From Romanomermis culicivorax (lineage: Eukaryota; Nematoda; Enoplea; Mermithida; Mermithidae): 64,000 nt of DNA. Where the stretch lies: contig CAWUHX010000020.1 of NCBI GenBank assembly GCA_963922205.1, positions 1,054,001-1,118,000 of the forward strand. The letters run 5' to 3'. Made by a program: the position numbers and the translations under genes. Numbering within the stretch: position 1 is the stretch's first letter; each line of letters opens with the position of its first letter. The notes under the pieces were generated by a model that saw only the letters and a program-made list of their open reading frames with translations, was not told the origin of the DNA and ran no database searches. Positions 11,001-26,000 of the stretch are shown piece by piece.

Positions 11001-14000
11001 CCCCCTGGTGGGGTCTGGGGCGAAGCCCCAGAAAAAATCAATTTTTAGCACTTTTAGTGCTCGAAAAATTTTTAAAAACGCTATATATTTAAAATACATA
11101 ATTGAGAAAACTCAAGATCAAAATTTATATTATAATTCATTGTGCATCGAAATTTATTGTTTGAATCAAACTAACCTGCTGATGATGCTACTGAAAGGTC
11201 TGCTGGCATCGACGATTGCGTAGAAGCGGTAGTTGACACTAGTGTTACAACTGGATTAATATTTAAATAAATTTTAACTCATTAGAACGATGATACAATT
11301 TCATTCTAACTAACCTGTTGATTCTGAAGGTTTTTGAGAATCATTCGCAGCACTAGATTCATGTGAGGAAGCTGAATTTGATGCTACCCATTGACGTTTG
11401 TTGTTTAAATTTGAAGATGTAAAATAGCTAGTGATACGCTTCATATTGTATTAGATTCAAAAGTTGAAACAATCCCGAAAAAATTTTCATAAACTTCAAC
11501 CCCTGCTATACATCCAACGCAAATTATAAAATACGTACAGCAAGAAAAAGCGTAATATCATGTAGGAGACAGCGAAATGAAAGTCAATCAATATTCAACA
11601 AATGCATTACACTGTTAGACACGCAAATTTTATTATAAAATATAATATTTGTACCTTCATTTTTATGATTCAATAAAGGAATAGAAAAAAAATTCTCAGG
11701 TGCCAAGAGTACTTGTTCACATACATGCGCTCGATCAGATAGGCTAAAAATTTTTTCGGATTTCATTTCAGGGGGGAATTCCCCCTATTCCCCCCCCCCT
11801 AGTTACGGACCTGGTCGACCATATGGCTAGCCATTGGGCGACCCCCACCAGGATTTTCCAATCCTATGGCTAGCCATATGGTAGCCCTAGGATACACCAT
11901 AGTTTTAGTCGGAAAAATACGGAAAAATGTCAATTTTTGAACAAAAAATGGTCAAAAACGTCAATTTTTTCGGCGCTTCGCGCCGTAAGTACATATTTTA
12001 TCATTTTTTAGACAAAAATTACTACTTTTTAAACCGTTTTTCGGACATTTTTCATGAAAAAAATCGAATTTTTTTTCCTTCAGGGACCCCTCCCCCCAAA
12101 ATTTTGGGAATTACTGACCCCCGGCCCGAAAAAAGTGCTCCAACCCCCCCCCCAGACCTCGGAGCTCCGTTACATGTATGATCATACCTATTGCCTATAA
12201 GACCTCCAGTCGTTTGGGGATGGAACTAAATTTTTTTCGTAGGGGTCAAAAATGAAAGCTGTAAAAGGCCAAGAAAAGGTCCCCATTTTTCCGAGTTGGG
12301 GGGGGGGGGGGTTCCGAGAGTTAAGCGGACCACCCTCAATCACCCAAATACAGGTATGTCATAAATGGGGTGAAGTGAACGCTTGTGGTCCTTGCCCGAA
12401 AAGCAATCGTTCTTCAAAAGAATGGGGAAAAGGCAACAAAATAAAATCTCGGCTAAAGTCAAATTCTCGAAAATTTGTTAGCGGATTCCATGGTCGGCTC
12501 GAAAGGAGAAAAATGAAAAGTGTATATCATACCTTTTGTATCATACATACCCTGCACTTTTTAGAGATCGGTGTTCGGTGCATAACTCCCTACTTTCCTC
12601 ATTGTTTCAAATTTATTGATACAATTTTTGCGTCATTTTCTATACTGTCAAAGAAAAAACAACCTGTAAGTAGCGATGAACATCATTTTAATGGTTTTCA
12701 ATGTCCCGTACGTCACGAGTCCAAACTATAGATGTCCCAGTGCCACCTTTTTTGCAGGTACCGGTGCCTAAGCACCTGCGCCGGTGCCAGTGAAAATCAT
12801 ACGTTTTTTACCTATTTATCATGAATCTTGTGTCATTCTATATTTGCTGTTAATGTAATTAACTTATAAATGAGTTCTGGATCATATGTACAGTATTTAC
12901 TTTTCCGTTTTTTGCAGATTTAATTCTTTAATTTAGTCAACTTATACATAAATTTTAAAGAATGGCGACTTCTAATCATTCTGCTGTTATATGGATTTTT
13001 TTTACTATTTTGACGACTGACGAAAGAAAGGCAATATGTAACAATTGCAGTAAAGAAATTAGCTGGACTGGTCCAGATAAACATGGGTTTGGGCAGAGCG
13101 GCCTGAAAAAGCACTTGACGACCCATCCACTCATAGCCAGCCACTTCAACCATCGCCAAAGGCAATAGAAAATTTGAAGAAGTTTCAAGAAGCATTTTTA
13201 CCAAGCAATAAATGTGTCGGGGTTGCCACAGGTGCACGTGTTCAGCTTCCGGTGTCGGTGCGCAGGCGGTAGGACGCAGCGAAAAGTGGCGGAAAAATAA
13301 AAGAAAATTTACATAGAAATGTGTGGCCACTGTTTCGCGAGTTTTGTGTTTATTAGTCAGTGTGAAAAATTATTATGATTTTTATTGGAGCGTCGCCGCC
13401 AAACGTCATTTATTTTATATTATTATTATTATTGTTTTTTGGCGTCGCCCGTCGCATTCCCAATACAAGTTGAACCGGTAACTTGTATTGTTTTGTGAGC
13501 GTAGTGGAGGCTCTTATAAGTTTAGGAGTGGAGACTTGGGTAAGATCTCCTGAGGTACGTGCCAAGGTGTTCTGCCTGAGGTTTGGTGAAGTACTGGCGT
13601 CTATCTGGTGAAACGTGCGAGAGAGTTTTGGTTTATTGTTGTTGTTAGCCTGTGGTCAGAACTGTTGCAACTTCCTTTGTCTAAACCCAAAGGTCGGTTA
13701 CATCATCTTGACCCCACAGCTGCCTAACAAATGACATAACTTATTGCAAGCTGAACCGACTTGCTGGAGTACGCAATATTATTTGTTGAACCATTTAATG
13801 CAACAAAAGCTGCCCATAATGGCCGTGCTTCAAAGTGACAAAAATCTTTTGCTGCACGATGACCAGTGGACTTTAGCTGCCAACAGCAAAAATCGAAGAT
13901 CCAATAAATTATTGAAAAATCAAGGGGAATGAATATCGTCCATTTGCAAACCTCGCACAATGATTTTTATGTGCCTCACCAACAAGTGTATCCAGCAAAC

Positions 14001-17000
14001 ATTTATTCAGCACATGTGTCATTATTTGCTCGGACATTAGGACAAGATTATCACCAGAAAAACTTGAAATGTTAGTGTATTTGTCGAAAAATTTGAATAT
14101 TTTAAAGTTAATTAAGAATCATGGAAATGAATCAATTTCAACATTATTTTGTTATTTTTTCTAAGTATGTATCTCGTTCATCAACATGTATATAATATTC
14201 AAAGTAATTGCCGGTGCCAAAACCGGTGGCACCTGCCGGTACCAGATACCATGGTACCGGTGCCTGGGACATCCCTAGTCTAAACCCCGAAAGAAAAAAC
14301 GAATGAATCTTATATTCTTGTTCCGCTGATTTCAAGATTGCACAAACGATATGCGTACAGTGCAAAGCATCTAACTGAGATAAGCTGATTGTTTATAAGT
14401 ATATACTGAAAAATTTTAGGAACCATTAGTATAGACTCATTGAACTACAAAATGCTACAAACTGTACGTGCTTCTTTGCTTCTTAAAACATGAGGTTCTT
14501 TTTTCAGTTTCTTTTTTGATGCACACTGTTTACACATCGTTCAAGTGTCCGGATAACTACCGAACGAGCGTTTAAAAAAAGTCAGTTGCACACAAATACG
14601 TATTTTTACAGTTGCTGTTCGACTTTTCGCGTTCCACTTATATTTCTCGTTGTTATACTCATTATGGATATGTGAATCAACATCAGGCCTGTAGGCAGGG
14701 GGGTCGGGGGGCCATGGCCCCCCGACATGTTTGAAGTGTTAAAGAAAGGCAAAGTGGACCTTTGGTTTTCTTCAAGTCAAGTCAGAAAGGCCAATTTTAC
14801 AATAAATTAGGTGAAAAAATGTGTGCCCCCCCCCAAAAAAAATTCCTCGCTACAGGCCTGCTGAGCGTGATATATTCATGTTTTAATCATACTTATTGAG
14901 TGTAAAAAAATTTATCACGAGTTTGAAAGTTGACCAATAAATACGTATTTTACCAAGTTTTATACTCACCTGTTTTTCTATAACTTCACAACTTTTGGGG
15001 CCAAATGTATGATTTAAAGCGACTGTATAGCTCAGCTCCCGCGATTTTGCGCCAGTGGTTTTGTCCGTGTGCCATTCATTCGAAACTGAATCTGTAATAA
15101 AAGAACGTCAGATTCGAGAGATCTTTGACAGAACAGAATTCCTAATGTCTGAAACAGGGCCGTGCACAAGGGGGCAGGGGGGGCGGCCGCCCCCCCCCCC
15201 CCATTGAGGCAGTATGCACACAGTAAATCGGCGTGACATTTTCTGGGGCTATTCAGTAAAAAAATCTAGTCCGCCCCACCGTTTTTTTCCTCAAATGGGG
15301 CCTTTTGAGGAAAAAAATTTTGGGTATGGGTCTCATTGTGGAAAAAATTTTAGGGAACTCTAAACCGAAAAGATGCGTTTTGGTGGACTTAAAAAGGTCA
15401 AAATCTCAAAATTTTCCGGCGCGTAGCGCCGGTCATGGGTATAATGATTACTATATTCTATCAGGCGCGGCCGTTAGCATATCTACTTCGACTTACTAAT
15501 TAATGCTCAATAGTTTCTATCAATCAAGCTAGCTCGTTTCATTTTCTAATCGTTTACAGTCAATTATGTCGCCGAAAAGAGAGATTTTTCATCAATTCTC
15601 TCAATTTTTTCTCTCGATGATTGGAATGTTTTAAACGTTTGCAATCTGAACTTTTGCGTTTATTGAAAGTGGAAATTGAAGACATCATTCTAGACTGCGA
15701 TTTTAAAACTTCTGTAATCGAATTATCTGTTGGAGATATTTATTTTTCAGCGTTTTAGAAAATAAAAACCCGAAATTTTTTCCGGCGCTCGGCGCCGGAC
15801 CAAGAACTAAATAAAATTAGATGATTCTAATCGGAATCACAGAAATGTTGATAGCGGATAAATTCATGAGAACTCTATCGTTAACTTACTTTATCCGCTC
15901 CTATAGAACACCAATATATTCTTCATGAGCTCTTTTTGACTAACATAACCAGAATTTTCTCAATTTTTTCCTCATTTTCGCAGGTTTCTGACTACAAATA
16001 CAACAAAATGCTTGGGTATGCTCCTAAAATGCATAAAAAAGCATCCGTAGCCACATTATAAACGTTTTTAAAAATGAGGAAAATTTTTGGAAAATAAAAA
16101 AAATTTTGGGTCAGGTTCTCATGTGGAAAAAATTTTCGAGGAAAAAAATGGTGGTCCGCCCTCCCCATGAAAAAATCCTGCGCACGGCCCTGGTCTGAAA
16201 CATCAATTCAATTTACAAAACGCGATCACATTTCATACTCATAAAAATTAAAAATCCGGTCAGAAAACTACAACAACAGTTAATCCTTGAGATGGGTCTA
16301 CCTTAGCACTTACTTGAAATTTTTCGATCATTTTTAAATTGCCGAAAAAACGAAGACTCCGTAAACAATAAAATGAACATTTGGTCGACACTCAATGGAT
16401 AAACTTCGTTTAACATTTCCTTGCCTTCATGCATGGTGCACGAACAGGAAATTTCAACGTCGTCGTTATCGTACGACGATTCTGTCATGTCTTCATCGCC
16501 GGGTGTGTTTAAAGAATCTGCGATTCGGAAAAAATCGATATCATTTCTACTAGACAAAATTAAATTAAACAATTTATCTGTCAGCTATGGTGAAATAAAC
16601 CAGTCACTTGAGAACTCATTTACAACTTTCTTGACTTTAAAAATAGACCTCCTATCCAAATAAAATTCTATTTCATATAGAAAATATTGATCTAAAAACT
16701 TAGAAATCGGACTACTCTATATGGAGGGGTATGAGGGGAGTATTACCCCTACCTAAAGTCCTGAAAATTGATCACTAGTTGTCTAATTTTGAGAAAAAAT
16801 GATACGTTTAGTGGACATTTAGCAACACTATCCCCGCAAATTTTCAACTAATCCCTACCTGGAAAATCTGACCTTGGGGACCTCTGTTAGAAATCTAATA
16901 TGAACTTGGTCAACCACATCTTGAGTGTCAATAATATATCACTTTCATATGTGAGAGATCTTTCAATGGTTGCGAGAAATTCGCATTAAAAGAATTTGCC

Positions 17001-20000
17001 AATATTTAGACGGAAAAAATTATTCCGTAAGTTAGATACGTGGAAAGCAGCCTACATACCAACACAAATGCCAAGCTGCTCTTTTTCCCAATTGTTATCC
17101 TTTTCAATCAATTCCAGGGCCAGTGGTTTACGGCAACGATTTTTCGATACGTGCAGACGTCGAATGTTTGAGGATTCCGTGGCCGAAAGGCGGCGTTTGT
17201 TGGAAGTAATGACGGAGGGTTCTACGCTAGGGGCCGAAATAGAGGCCATTTGGCGGTTCAAGAGAACACTTTCGCTTTTGACGCGGCACATATTCAGTGG
17301 TAGATCGTGTTGCTCATTACTACTGCTCTGCGTATAAAAAACATGACCAAAAATTGTGGTTCGTCAATTCTATACTATTCAATCAGAATAAAATACTTCC
17401 ACTGCACAAAATCGTATCTCCGCACAAGCTTCAGTTTAAAATGAAACAGCATTTTCATCCAGAATCTTTAGAACTTTTTTGACTAAATTAGTTATTCGAT
17501 TCTTCATTGAACTATATATCAACCTCAAAGGCCGACTTAAAAAAACAGGCTCAGTGTCAATTACCGTCAGAATCGAAACTTTGTCTTCATTAAAATCATT
17601 AAAATCTACTCTTTCCAAAGCTATGGCGTTGGTTAAATCTGACTGGTGGTAACCATGTTGAGCCCATGCCCATAATTCGGCGGGAGCTTCTTGCTAGAAA
17701 AAAATCAATTACTGATCATAAAGCAAATTTCGTTTCATGGATTCATAAACGAAGTAAGAAGTTCTAACTTGATCCAGAAGCGATGATTGCCACAATCTGA
17801 AAGCTACCATATGGGCTTTATCTCTCATAGCAAACGAAGTAAAAAAATATTTTTCGCCCGTCTTTACGGTGACCTAAAAAAGCTTTACTAGCTGAAAAAC
17901 GACTGGACAACAGAGAGCGAAAATAACGAACTTGTATGGCATTAGGTATCACTTTGGCAGTTCGTTCTTTCGAAATTTTGATAATTTCTTTGAACGGAAT
18001 AGTTAACTGAAAAACACAAACAATGAAACAATTGATAATCCATAGAGAAAACAAAAAACCCATCATGTCCAAATTTTCATTAGATATCGCCAAAAGTACG
18101 GGAGGGAAACGTCGAAAACAGCTCAAAGGATAAGAAAATTTTATACAAAATCAGATAAAATCAACATTGCGTTAAGAAAAAATGAAATCGAAATGTATGC
18201 ATTCTTTCGAAAAAGGAAAAATGACCATATATGTAATTGCGGGGAAGTGCCATAGGAACGCCTCCCCCAGAAATTGTAGACCATAACCAAGATTTGGCAA
18301 TCCTATGGCTAGCCGTATGGTAGCCAAAGGAAGCCTAACACTTTTGGTCAGAAAAATAGTGAAAAATGTCAATTTTTTAAATGGAAAATTGACTTTTTTG
18401 AACAAAAAAATGGTCGACAATGTCAATTTTCTCAGCGCTTCGCGCATTAAATACATTTTTTACGATTTTTTTGACAAAAATTATTTTTTTAACATTTTCA
18501 GACTTTTTTGATGGAAAAATCGATTTTTTCTTAATAGATCCTTCCCAGACCTCGGGGCTCGGTTACATATATGAAAATGACTTTATGCTTGTCGATTTTT
18601 AAGAACATAGGGCCGTATGCACGAACGCTGCTTAAGCTAACCCAGTGTTAAAAACGGCACTTTAAGCGGTGTTAAAGTTAAGCGGTATGCACGAACCGAA
18701 CGAGAGTTAGTGCTAACACAGTGTTAAATTAACATGCGATTTTAATCCTGCTCTCTCCCAGGATTAACGGTGAGTTAGTGCACTTCTTTCTGAAATCCGG
18801 AAATAAATGGTTTGTTCTTTTGTATGATGGATGTCATGGACATTCTTGATGATATGGATGAAGAGGATATTGATGATTATGTTCGAATCAGGACTTTTTC
18901 GGATCGTACAAATATACTTGAAAAATATTCTGATACTGAATTTAGGATAGATACAAACTGACCAATAATAACGCGATTCAATTGATAGGTCTACTGGAAG
19001 AAAATTTAAATCGTTACACAAAACGCAGTTGCGCTGTTTCGGCCGCTTTGCAGGTACGATTACATGAAAATTTCTAATGCAAATGAACCACCATATTTTG
19101 TCATATCGGCGTGCACACGATACTCGGAAAACGACGAGCCAGCCAACGATGCCATTTTCTTCTCAAGTTTAGTCGCTGCGGCTTTTTTTCAAATTCAATG
19201 AGTTCCATTTTAGCTTGATTAATTTAATTTGCATAATTTTTGCATTATTTTAAGAGTTGAATCGCGGCAGCACTTTTAATCTACAGCATAGTTTTCACTT
19301 GATAACTCTGTGATACAGTACATCAAATTCAAATGTAAAATCATCACCACTTTTAAGTTCCTCCACTTTCCGTATAATTGCTTTTTGGAGCGCTTTTTAA
19401 CATTTGGCTTAGATTTGAACGCTTCCTCAATAGCATCCCATGCTGAATTTTTCGCATGCACCGATTTTGAATCAGTGTTTTTATTTTCAATAGTGTCAGC
19501 ATGTTTGGAAATGCATTCCAATAAAAATTAGGTTTCTTCTACGTCGAAATTCTGGGTTCTTTCGCGATTTTTACTGGAATCCATTTACAAGAAAAACAAC
19601 AGAATCAGAGAAGCAAATTTCACTCAAATAAATAAAAAAGAAAGACTATTTTTTGTTTGTGTTGTTTTTTGGCAAGTCTATTCTTGCCCAAAAGTTCAAT
19701 TTGGAAGTTTAACACGATTTAAAATTTTTAACACCGTGCTAAGAAATTTAACACTGAGTTAAGTAAGCTGTTAATCCACGTTCGTGCATACCGCTTAACT
19801 TTAAGGGCCGTATGCACAAACGCCGCTAACTTTAACACGTGTTAAGGACTTAAGCGGTGTTAGTTAACGCGCGTTAAATTGTTAACACGGCTTAAATTTA
19901 AGTGGTATGCACGAACGTGAATTAATGGCCGCTTACTCAACTCAGTGTTAAATTCCTTAACACGGTGTTAGAAATTTTAAGCCGTGTTAAGCTTCAAAAT

Positions 20001-23000
20001 TTAACCTTTGGGCAAGAATATATTTGTTAAAAATATAATATACACAAAATAGTCTTTTTTCTTATTGATTTGAGTGAAATTTGCTTCTCTGATTCTGTTG
20101 TTTTTCTTGTAAATGGATTCCGATAGAAATCGTGAAAGAACTGACAATTTTGACGTAGAAGAAACCGGATTTTTATTGGAATGCAGTTCCGAACGTGCTT
20201 ACACTTTTGAAAATAAAAAAATTGATTCGAAATCGGTGCATGCAAAAATTCAGCATGGGATGCCATTGAGGAAGCGTTCAAATCTAACCCAAAAATTAAA
20301 AATCTCTCCAAAGAGCAATTATGCGGCAAGTGGAGGAACTAAAAAGCGGTAATGGTTTTACATTTGAATTTGATGTACTGTATCACAGAGTTCTCAAGTG
20401 AAACCATTCTGCAGATTAAAAGTGCCGCCACAATTCAACACTGAAAATAATGCAAAAATAATGCGAATTAAAGTGATCATTTATTTGTACTTACACTGGA
20501 TACTCAAATTTGGTACCCATGAAAAGTATAAAAACTTTAAAGCACGAGTACATATGGCATTCCACCTTAGCTGAAATAGTTAATTATAATAGCACGTTTT
20601 TTGGCTACTTGCACATTATCCTTTTCATTTTTTTGAACGTGAACTTCATAATTTTGATCTTCAATATCCTCAGCAACAAAATCGTTATTCATTTTTGGAA
20701 AATTGTATAACACAACACATGTGTAATGATTTAGATTTTCTTCCAGTAAAGCTGTCAATTGAATCGCGTTATTTTTGATCAGTATGTATCTTATCCGAAA
20801 TTCAATATCAGAATATTTTTCAAGTGGATTTGTACGATCCGGAAAAGTCGTGGTTCGAACATAATCATGAATATCCTCCTCATTCATGTCTTCAAGAATG
20901 TCCAAAACATCCATCACACACAAGAAAATACCATGTATTCCAGATTTCAGAAGAAAAGTGCACTAACTCACCGTTAATCCTGGGGTAGAGCAGGATTAAA
21001 ATCTCGTGTTAATTTAACACGGTGTTAGCACTAACTCACGTTCGTGCATACCGCTTAACCTTAACACCGCTTAAAGTGCTGTTTTTAACACTGGATTAGC
21101 TTAAGCGGCGTTCGTGCATACGGCCCTAAGCCGTGTTAGGAATTTAACACGTGTTAACTTACACCGCTTAAGTCCTTAACACGTATAAAAATTAGCGGCG
21201 TTCGTGCACACGGCCCATAGAGTTTTTACGCATATAAAGCAGTTTCGTCCGTAATACTCCCTCCCAAATGCATCAAGAAACGCTGTTTAAATATTTTTTT
21301 AGACAGATGACTGGAGCGGTAAAAATTCATTCTCATTAATATTATGAATGTAAACAAAAAATATGCCTACCGTCGTTTCCCAACGGAAAATATTGGCATG
21401 GAAGCATACAAAATTATGCGACAAATACATTCGACCGTGTACGAGAATTTCGCGTTGATAAGCGCAGGAATAATCTAAATTCAAAGTCACGCGAGAAATT
21501 AATATCCTGACTGTGCCACCAAGAAAAGTAATAATGTTGTAATAGAATACTGGACTGACAGCAAAAACTGCCAACTTTGCAAATAACATAAATTACCAAG
21601 AAACAGGTGAACATGAATTACTTAATATCTTAGCTGCAATTTACTGCGATGTGTAACTATCTCTATGCTTGCGAATTAACGAAAAATTATTGTAGTGTGA
21701 AGACTACTCACCTAATATTAACCTTTCGGAAGTTGGCACAGTTTTGAACAACTTTCTAAATTCATCGCTACGATATTTATAATTTGGCACAATAAACTAA
21801 AAAATGGAAAGAAATTACGAAAACTGAAATTTATACCCATATAAATGAGTAAAAAAAGAACAAATCCGTCATTAGCAACTCACGTCCAGGTATTATTTGG
21901 GATAGTGCAGGAAAATTTTTAAGATGTTTTCCGCACAGAACATTAATTTTCAATCAAAATGTTTTAAATATTTTGGGTGCTGCTATTGTGGGAAACGATG
22001 AAAGACTCCATTTACCAGAGTTTTAGAGAGTACAGACAACAAATTATAAATTTAATTTATGTGTTTCCTGTTACAGTCGCAGCCGTTTAAGTTCGTTTGT
22101 CTCATCGTGGCATTGCTGATGCAGTAAAAAAGTCTATTTACAACATAATATTTAGGATCCGGAAGTTCGAATGTGTCTTGTGAGAAAATTTTCCGTCCGT
22201 CTGCATCAGACGTCCCCAAGGTCGAAAATCTAGATACGAGAAAAATTGCACTTATCACGGGTAGAAATTCTCCCATACCACTCCGTGACCCTTCTTTTGC
22301 TCGCTGTGTGAGGTTGCAGGTGATGTATATTTTGGTGGCTCCCAGAATACAGTAGGTGTACAGCGATGTACGAATTAAAAATCACTTATACCCCCACCTC
22401 ATCCCATTTCATACGCTCACCTTATAAAACGCACTAAAATTGTTTTTGGGGCGTCCAATAATCAACATTGTCCCCTTTTCTGAACATTTTTTCAAAAGGA
22501 GCACAATTTCGCAGAAAATGGAGGATTGCCCAATCCCACGAACAACATAGACTCCTGCGCAAGGCGCTGGAAACCTGAAATTCCGATAGAATGTATCTAT
22601 ACTGTCAACAACCATACCACGAAAATCTTAGTACGAAGTCGAAAAAGTTTGTCTCCTACAAAAACCAGTGGTTCAGCAGAGCTGTCAATTTTTCCACTTT
22701 CATACATCAAAATTAGGGATGTCCCGGTGCCGGTCCCGGTGCCTAAGCGCCGGCGCCAGCGCCAATGCCAACCTTACATGATTTTTTACCTATTACATAT
22801 ATATTTTGCGTCCTTTTATCATTATCAATTATCTTTCAAGAAGTGAGTTTGGTAAATTATACTGACTGATTTGTTTTTCACAGGTTACATTCTTTAATTA
22901 AGTTCAAAAATAGTCTAGATATTTATTCATTTAATATTTATATAGAGTCTGGATATTTATTTATTTAATATTCAGTCCAGTAAAAAGCTAAAGAAAAAAT

Positions 23001-26000
23001 AAATATCAAAGTTCAAAACAGGGAAAAATTCAAATTAGCGGCGGTCAAACGATTTTAGAAACTAATTTGATAAAAACTTGGGACGTTGACCACGATATTT
23101 CAGAAGTTTTAGTTTAAAAAATCGTGAAGTTTATTTGTTTTGATCAACGGCCTATATCGGTTGCGGAAAATAAGGTTTTTTGGAGCTATTGAAACACGTT
23201 TCACCAAAATTCAAGTACCGGTGAAAAAAACTTCAGGCACCGGCTGGTGCCAGATACCATGGTAACGGCGCCGGTGCCTGGGGCATCCTCAATCAAAATC
23301 ATTTATACGGTAAATGCATTTTCAAACCTGTGGACACCGTAAACATATTTTTCTCATACTAACCACACACTCTAAAAATTAACCAATAGCATTTCTTCTA
23401 AAAGTGTCCACTGTTTCATTTCCGTCAAATTGGCTTACCTATTATGACATTATCCTGCACCAGTAAATCATTTTTTCCCTATTTCATTCGACCAGTAAGT
23501 CATTATTACCGGGTGGAAAATGAATTTCCAAACCTGAGACGGGGGTAATACCCACCTTAAAACCATATGGGGTGCTGTGGTCTGCATTCAACGCTATTTT
23601 ATGGGCATATTTTTACTAATGAGTTTCATAAAATATGGCGAGTCAAAAAATATTTTTCAACATTTTATTACGAATTTCAAGTGCTTCTTATTCAATTATT
23701 CTTATACAAAAATTTTTTCACGGTGAAAAAGTGGAATAAAATATTCTTTACGAACACTTACATTTTTTATGGAATTAGCGGCGCTCTGAATGATATTAGG
23801 TCCCGAACTTGATTTCGATTTTGACTCTTTCAATATCCGTTTAGAAGTTATCAGATCAGCTTTATTTTTCCTGCCATTAACGGAAGCATCGCTGTCTGCG
23901 GTGGGCTGTGTTACATCTTCGACTGTGTTTTCCATAGCAGTAACGTTATGATTCGTGTAAGATATCTTACGCTCTAAGCAACAATTTTCTCCGGAGCGCT
24001 GGCTAAAAATACAACCAATGACAATAAGTAAATGACGATCTAGATTTAAAATTAATTGCTAATAAGTTCTGGAAAACAACCTCGATAAAAAAATATGATG
24101 AAATCCCATCATAGTCAATATTTTCTTCGACAAAATGAAGTTCGGTTAAAAATAGACAAGAAAATTCGATCACCTTGATCTTCCAAATGGATCGGAATGA
24201 ACAGAACCGTAATCATCTGAACTATTGCCTCCATCAGAGTCATTGAGACCAAGGCCAGCGTTGTCTCTCGTTAACGTTCGCGATGTTAAATCATCATTAT
24301 CAGAATCTGGCTGTTGGATCTGATGGTTCATTGGGTCTGAATGCTGAAAATTAAACTTATATTGTAGCTAACTCATTTGGTTAAGATATCGAAATTCAAA
24401 AATTTTCTGCAAGTATTCACGACTATGTGCGAGAAACAATTTCGTAGATTACAAAAATATTCTATCGATGGTGAGTTGAATGTAGATTGTTATGAATTTC
24501 GGTGATCTTGAAATTAATATTCACGTCTAAAGTTCGGTTTTCTTGAAGTTTGTGAAAGATCAAAAATCCATCAAATTGGGCATTTGACCACAAAGCTTGA
24601 CGTCATTTTAGCCGTCAGAACCTATGGAGAGGCAAAGAATGTTATTTCATGCAATGTAAAATAGTTGAATATGCACGTGCACACTTTTTTGTACATTAGC
24701 AAATCTGTTGAAAAGATGGTATTGAGAGGATTTAAATTTTTGTAACGTAAATAAAAAAAGAAGTTTACTAATATCTATAATTCATAATTTCCTTGAGGTA
24801 CTTTTTTCAACTGAGCTTCCTTTCCAACAAACATTTTATTTTTAAACTTTCATCGCTGCTTTTGAACAATGCAATAAAATCTAACGGCTATGCAAAAGCT
24901 TTTTCTGCCTGTTTTTGCGCAGAGCAAAGTTATTTCTTGTGGCAGTTTAATCGTACTAATTCCTTCAGTCATGTTTTTTGCTTTTTTACAATAACTTCCT
25001 TTAATCTCTTACCGGAATATAATTATTTTTGACTCTTTGTTAAAATATTTTTATTGAACTGCCTCAAAAAACATTCAGCCGATGAAGAAGAATCATCTCA
25101 AGGTCTATGCTGATCTTTCAGCTTAAAAAGAGGCAATTCTAAGTGAAGAATAAATCAGAAGTGACGACGATCACACAACTGGAGGCAGTCCACACCAAAA
25201 TACGACACCAAATTGTGACGGATCGAAATAAGTAATAATATGTTTAAATGTGGTTGGCTAAAACAGTTTCCTTAGATGAAAATTATCAAGATTTCAAAAA
25301 ATTGTATGCTATACGAAATGCCAGAAAGAGAAAACTATATACTAGGAAAATAGGCAATACCTATTACGCAATAAAGTACAACATCATGGATTTTTAGACA
25401 AAAGTTGAAGGTTGAAATAAAAATTACTCTTGAGATCTTACGTTTCTTCATACTTAACTGCAATATTCCAAACCATGTAATTGGTTGAGAGGAAAGTGCG
25501 ATATAAAGACCCCAGAAATCGTCGGCCATATGGCTAGCTATATGGTGATCCTCTTCGAGGTTTGATAATCCTATGAGTGAAATAGGCTACATATAAGAAC
25601 GTCATTCTTTTGGTCGATTTTTTCATAGAAAATCGTCATTTTTAAACAAAAAATCCAAAAAGTCGATTTTTTGGCGCCTCGCGCTATAAATACGGATTAA
25701 GTGATCTTTTAGACAAAAATTACTATTTTTTAAACTCTTTGTCGAACTTTTTGTGCGAAAAAATTTGATTTTTTCTCTTTTTAATAATGCCTGTCCTAAA
25801 ATTTTGGGCAATTGATGACACTACCCACAAAAAGTCGCTTGACCCAGCAGACCTCGAACCTCCGTTAGATTAATGTTCCAAACGTCTGCATAAACTTTTT
25901 TGTCGTACAAGGATTTATTTGGATTTTTTTTCCAAGGTGCAAACTAAAAAACTGTCTTACGCGCTGTGACTTTATTTCCCGATTCCCGGGCTTAAACTTT

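Larger units (their letters stand above)
12727..14277 (+). mobile_element. Degenerate autonomous-type hAT transposon
   Basis: The termini are TATAGATGTCCCAGTGCC and GGCACC...GGGACATCCCTA, with GC-rich GGTACCGGTGCC-like subterminal repeats at both ends. The target duplications GTCCAAAC (12719-12726) and GTCTAAAC (14278-14285) differ at one base. Inside are a BED zinc finger and a fragment of hAT transposase, both on the plus strand, so this is the best candidate source family for the MITE at 22.7 kb. The element is decayed. Confidence 0.9.
19805..21126. mobile_element. PIF/Harbinger element (inner, inverted copy)
   Basis: The ends are GGGCCGTATGCACAAACG and GTTCGTGCATACGGCCC, and TAA stands on both sides (19802-19804, 21127-21129). 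Gene remnants are in reversed order and strand relative to the outer element. The copy therefore jumped into its relative near the right end. Confidence 0.85.
18610..21216. mobile_element. PIF/Harbinger element (outer) carrying an inverted relative
   Basis: It starts GGGCCGTATGCACGAACG and ends CGTTCGTGCACACGGCCC. It is flanked by ATA on both sides (18607-18609, 21217-21219), the 3-bp duplication of PIF/Harbinger elements. Many TTAACAC/GTGTTAA repeats lie just inside the ends. The outer element is interrupted at 19805-21126 by a second copy in the opposite orientation. It is internally deleted and non-autonomous. Confidence 0.85.

Noticed and set aside
12252-12731. 159-codon plus-strand open frame
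   Set aside because: It crosses an old MITE with a G-run and then unrelated intron sequence. No domain.
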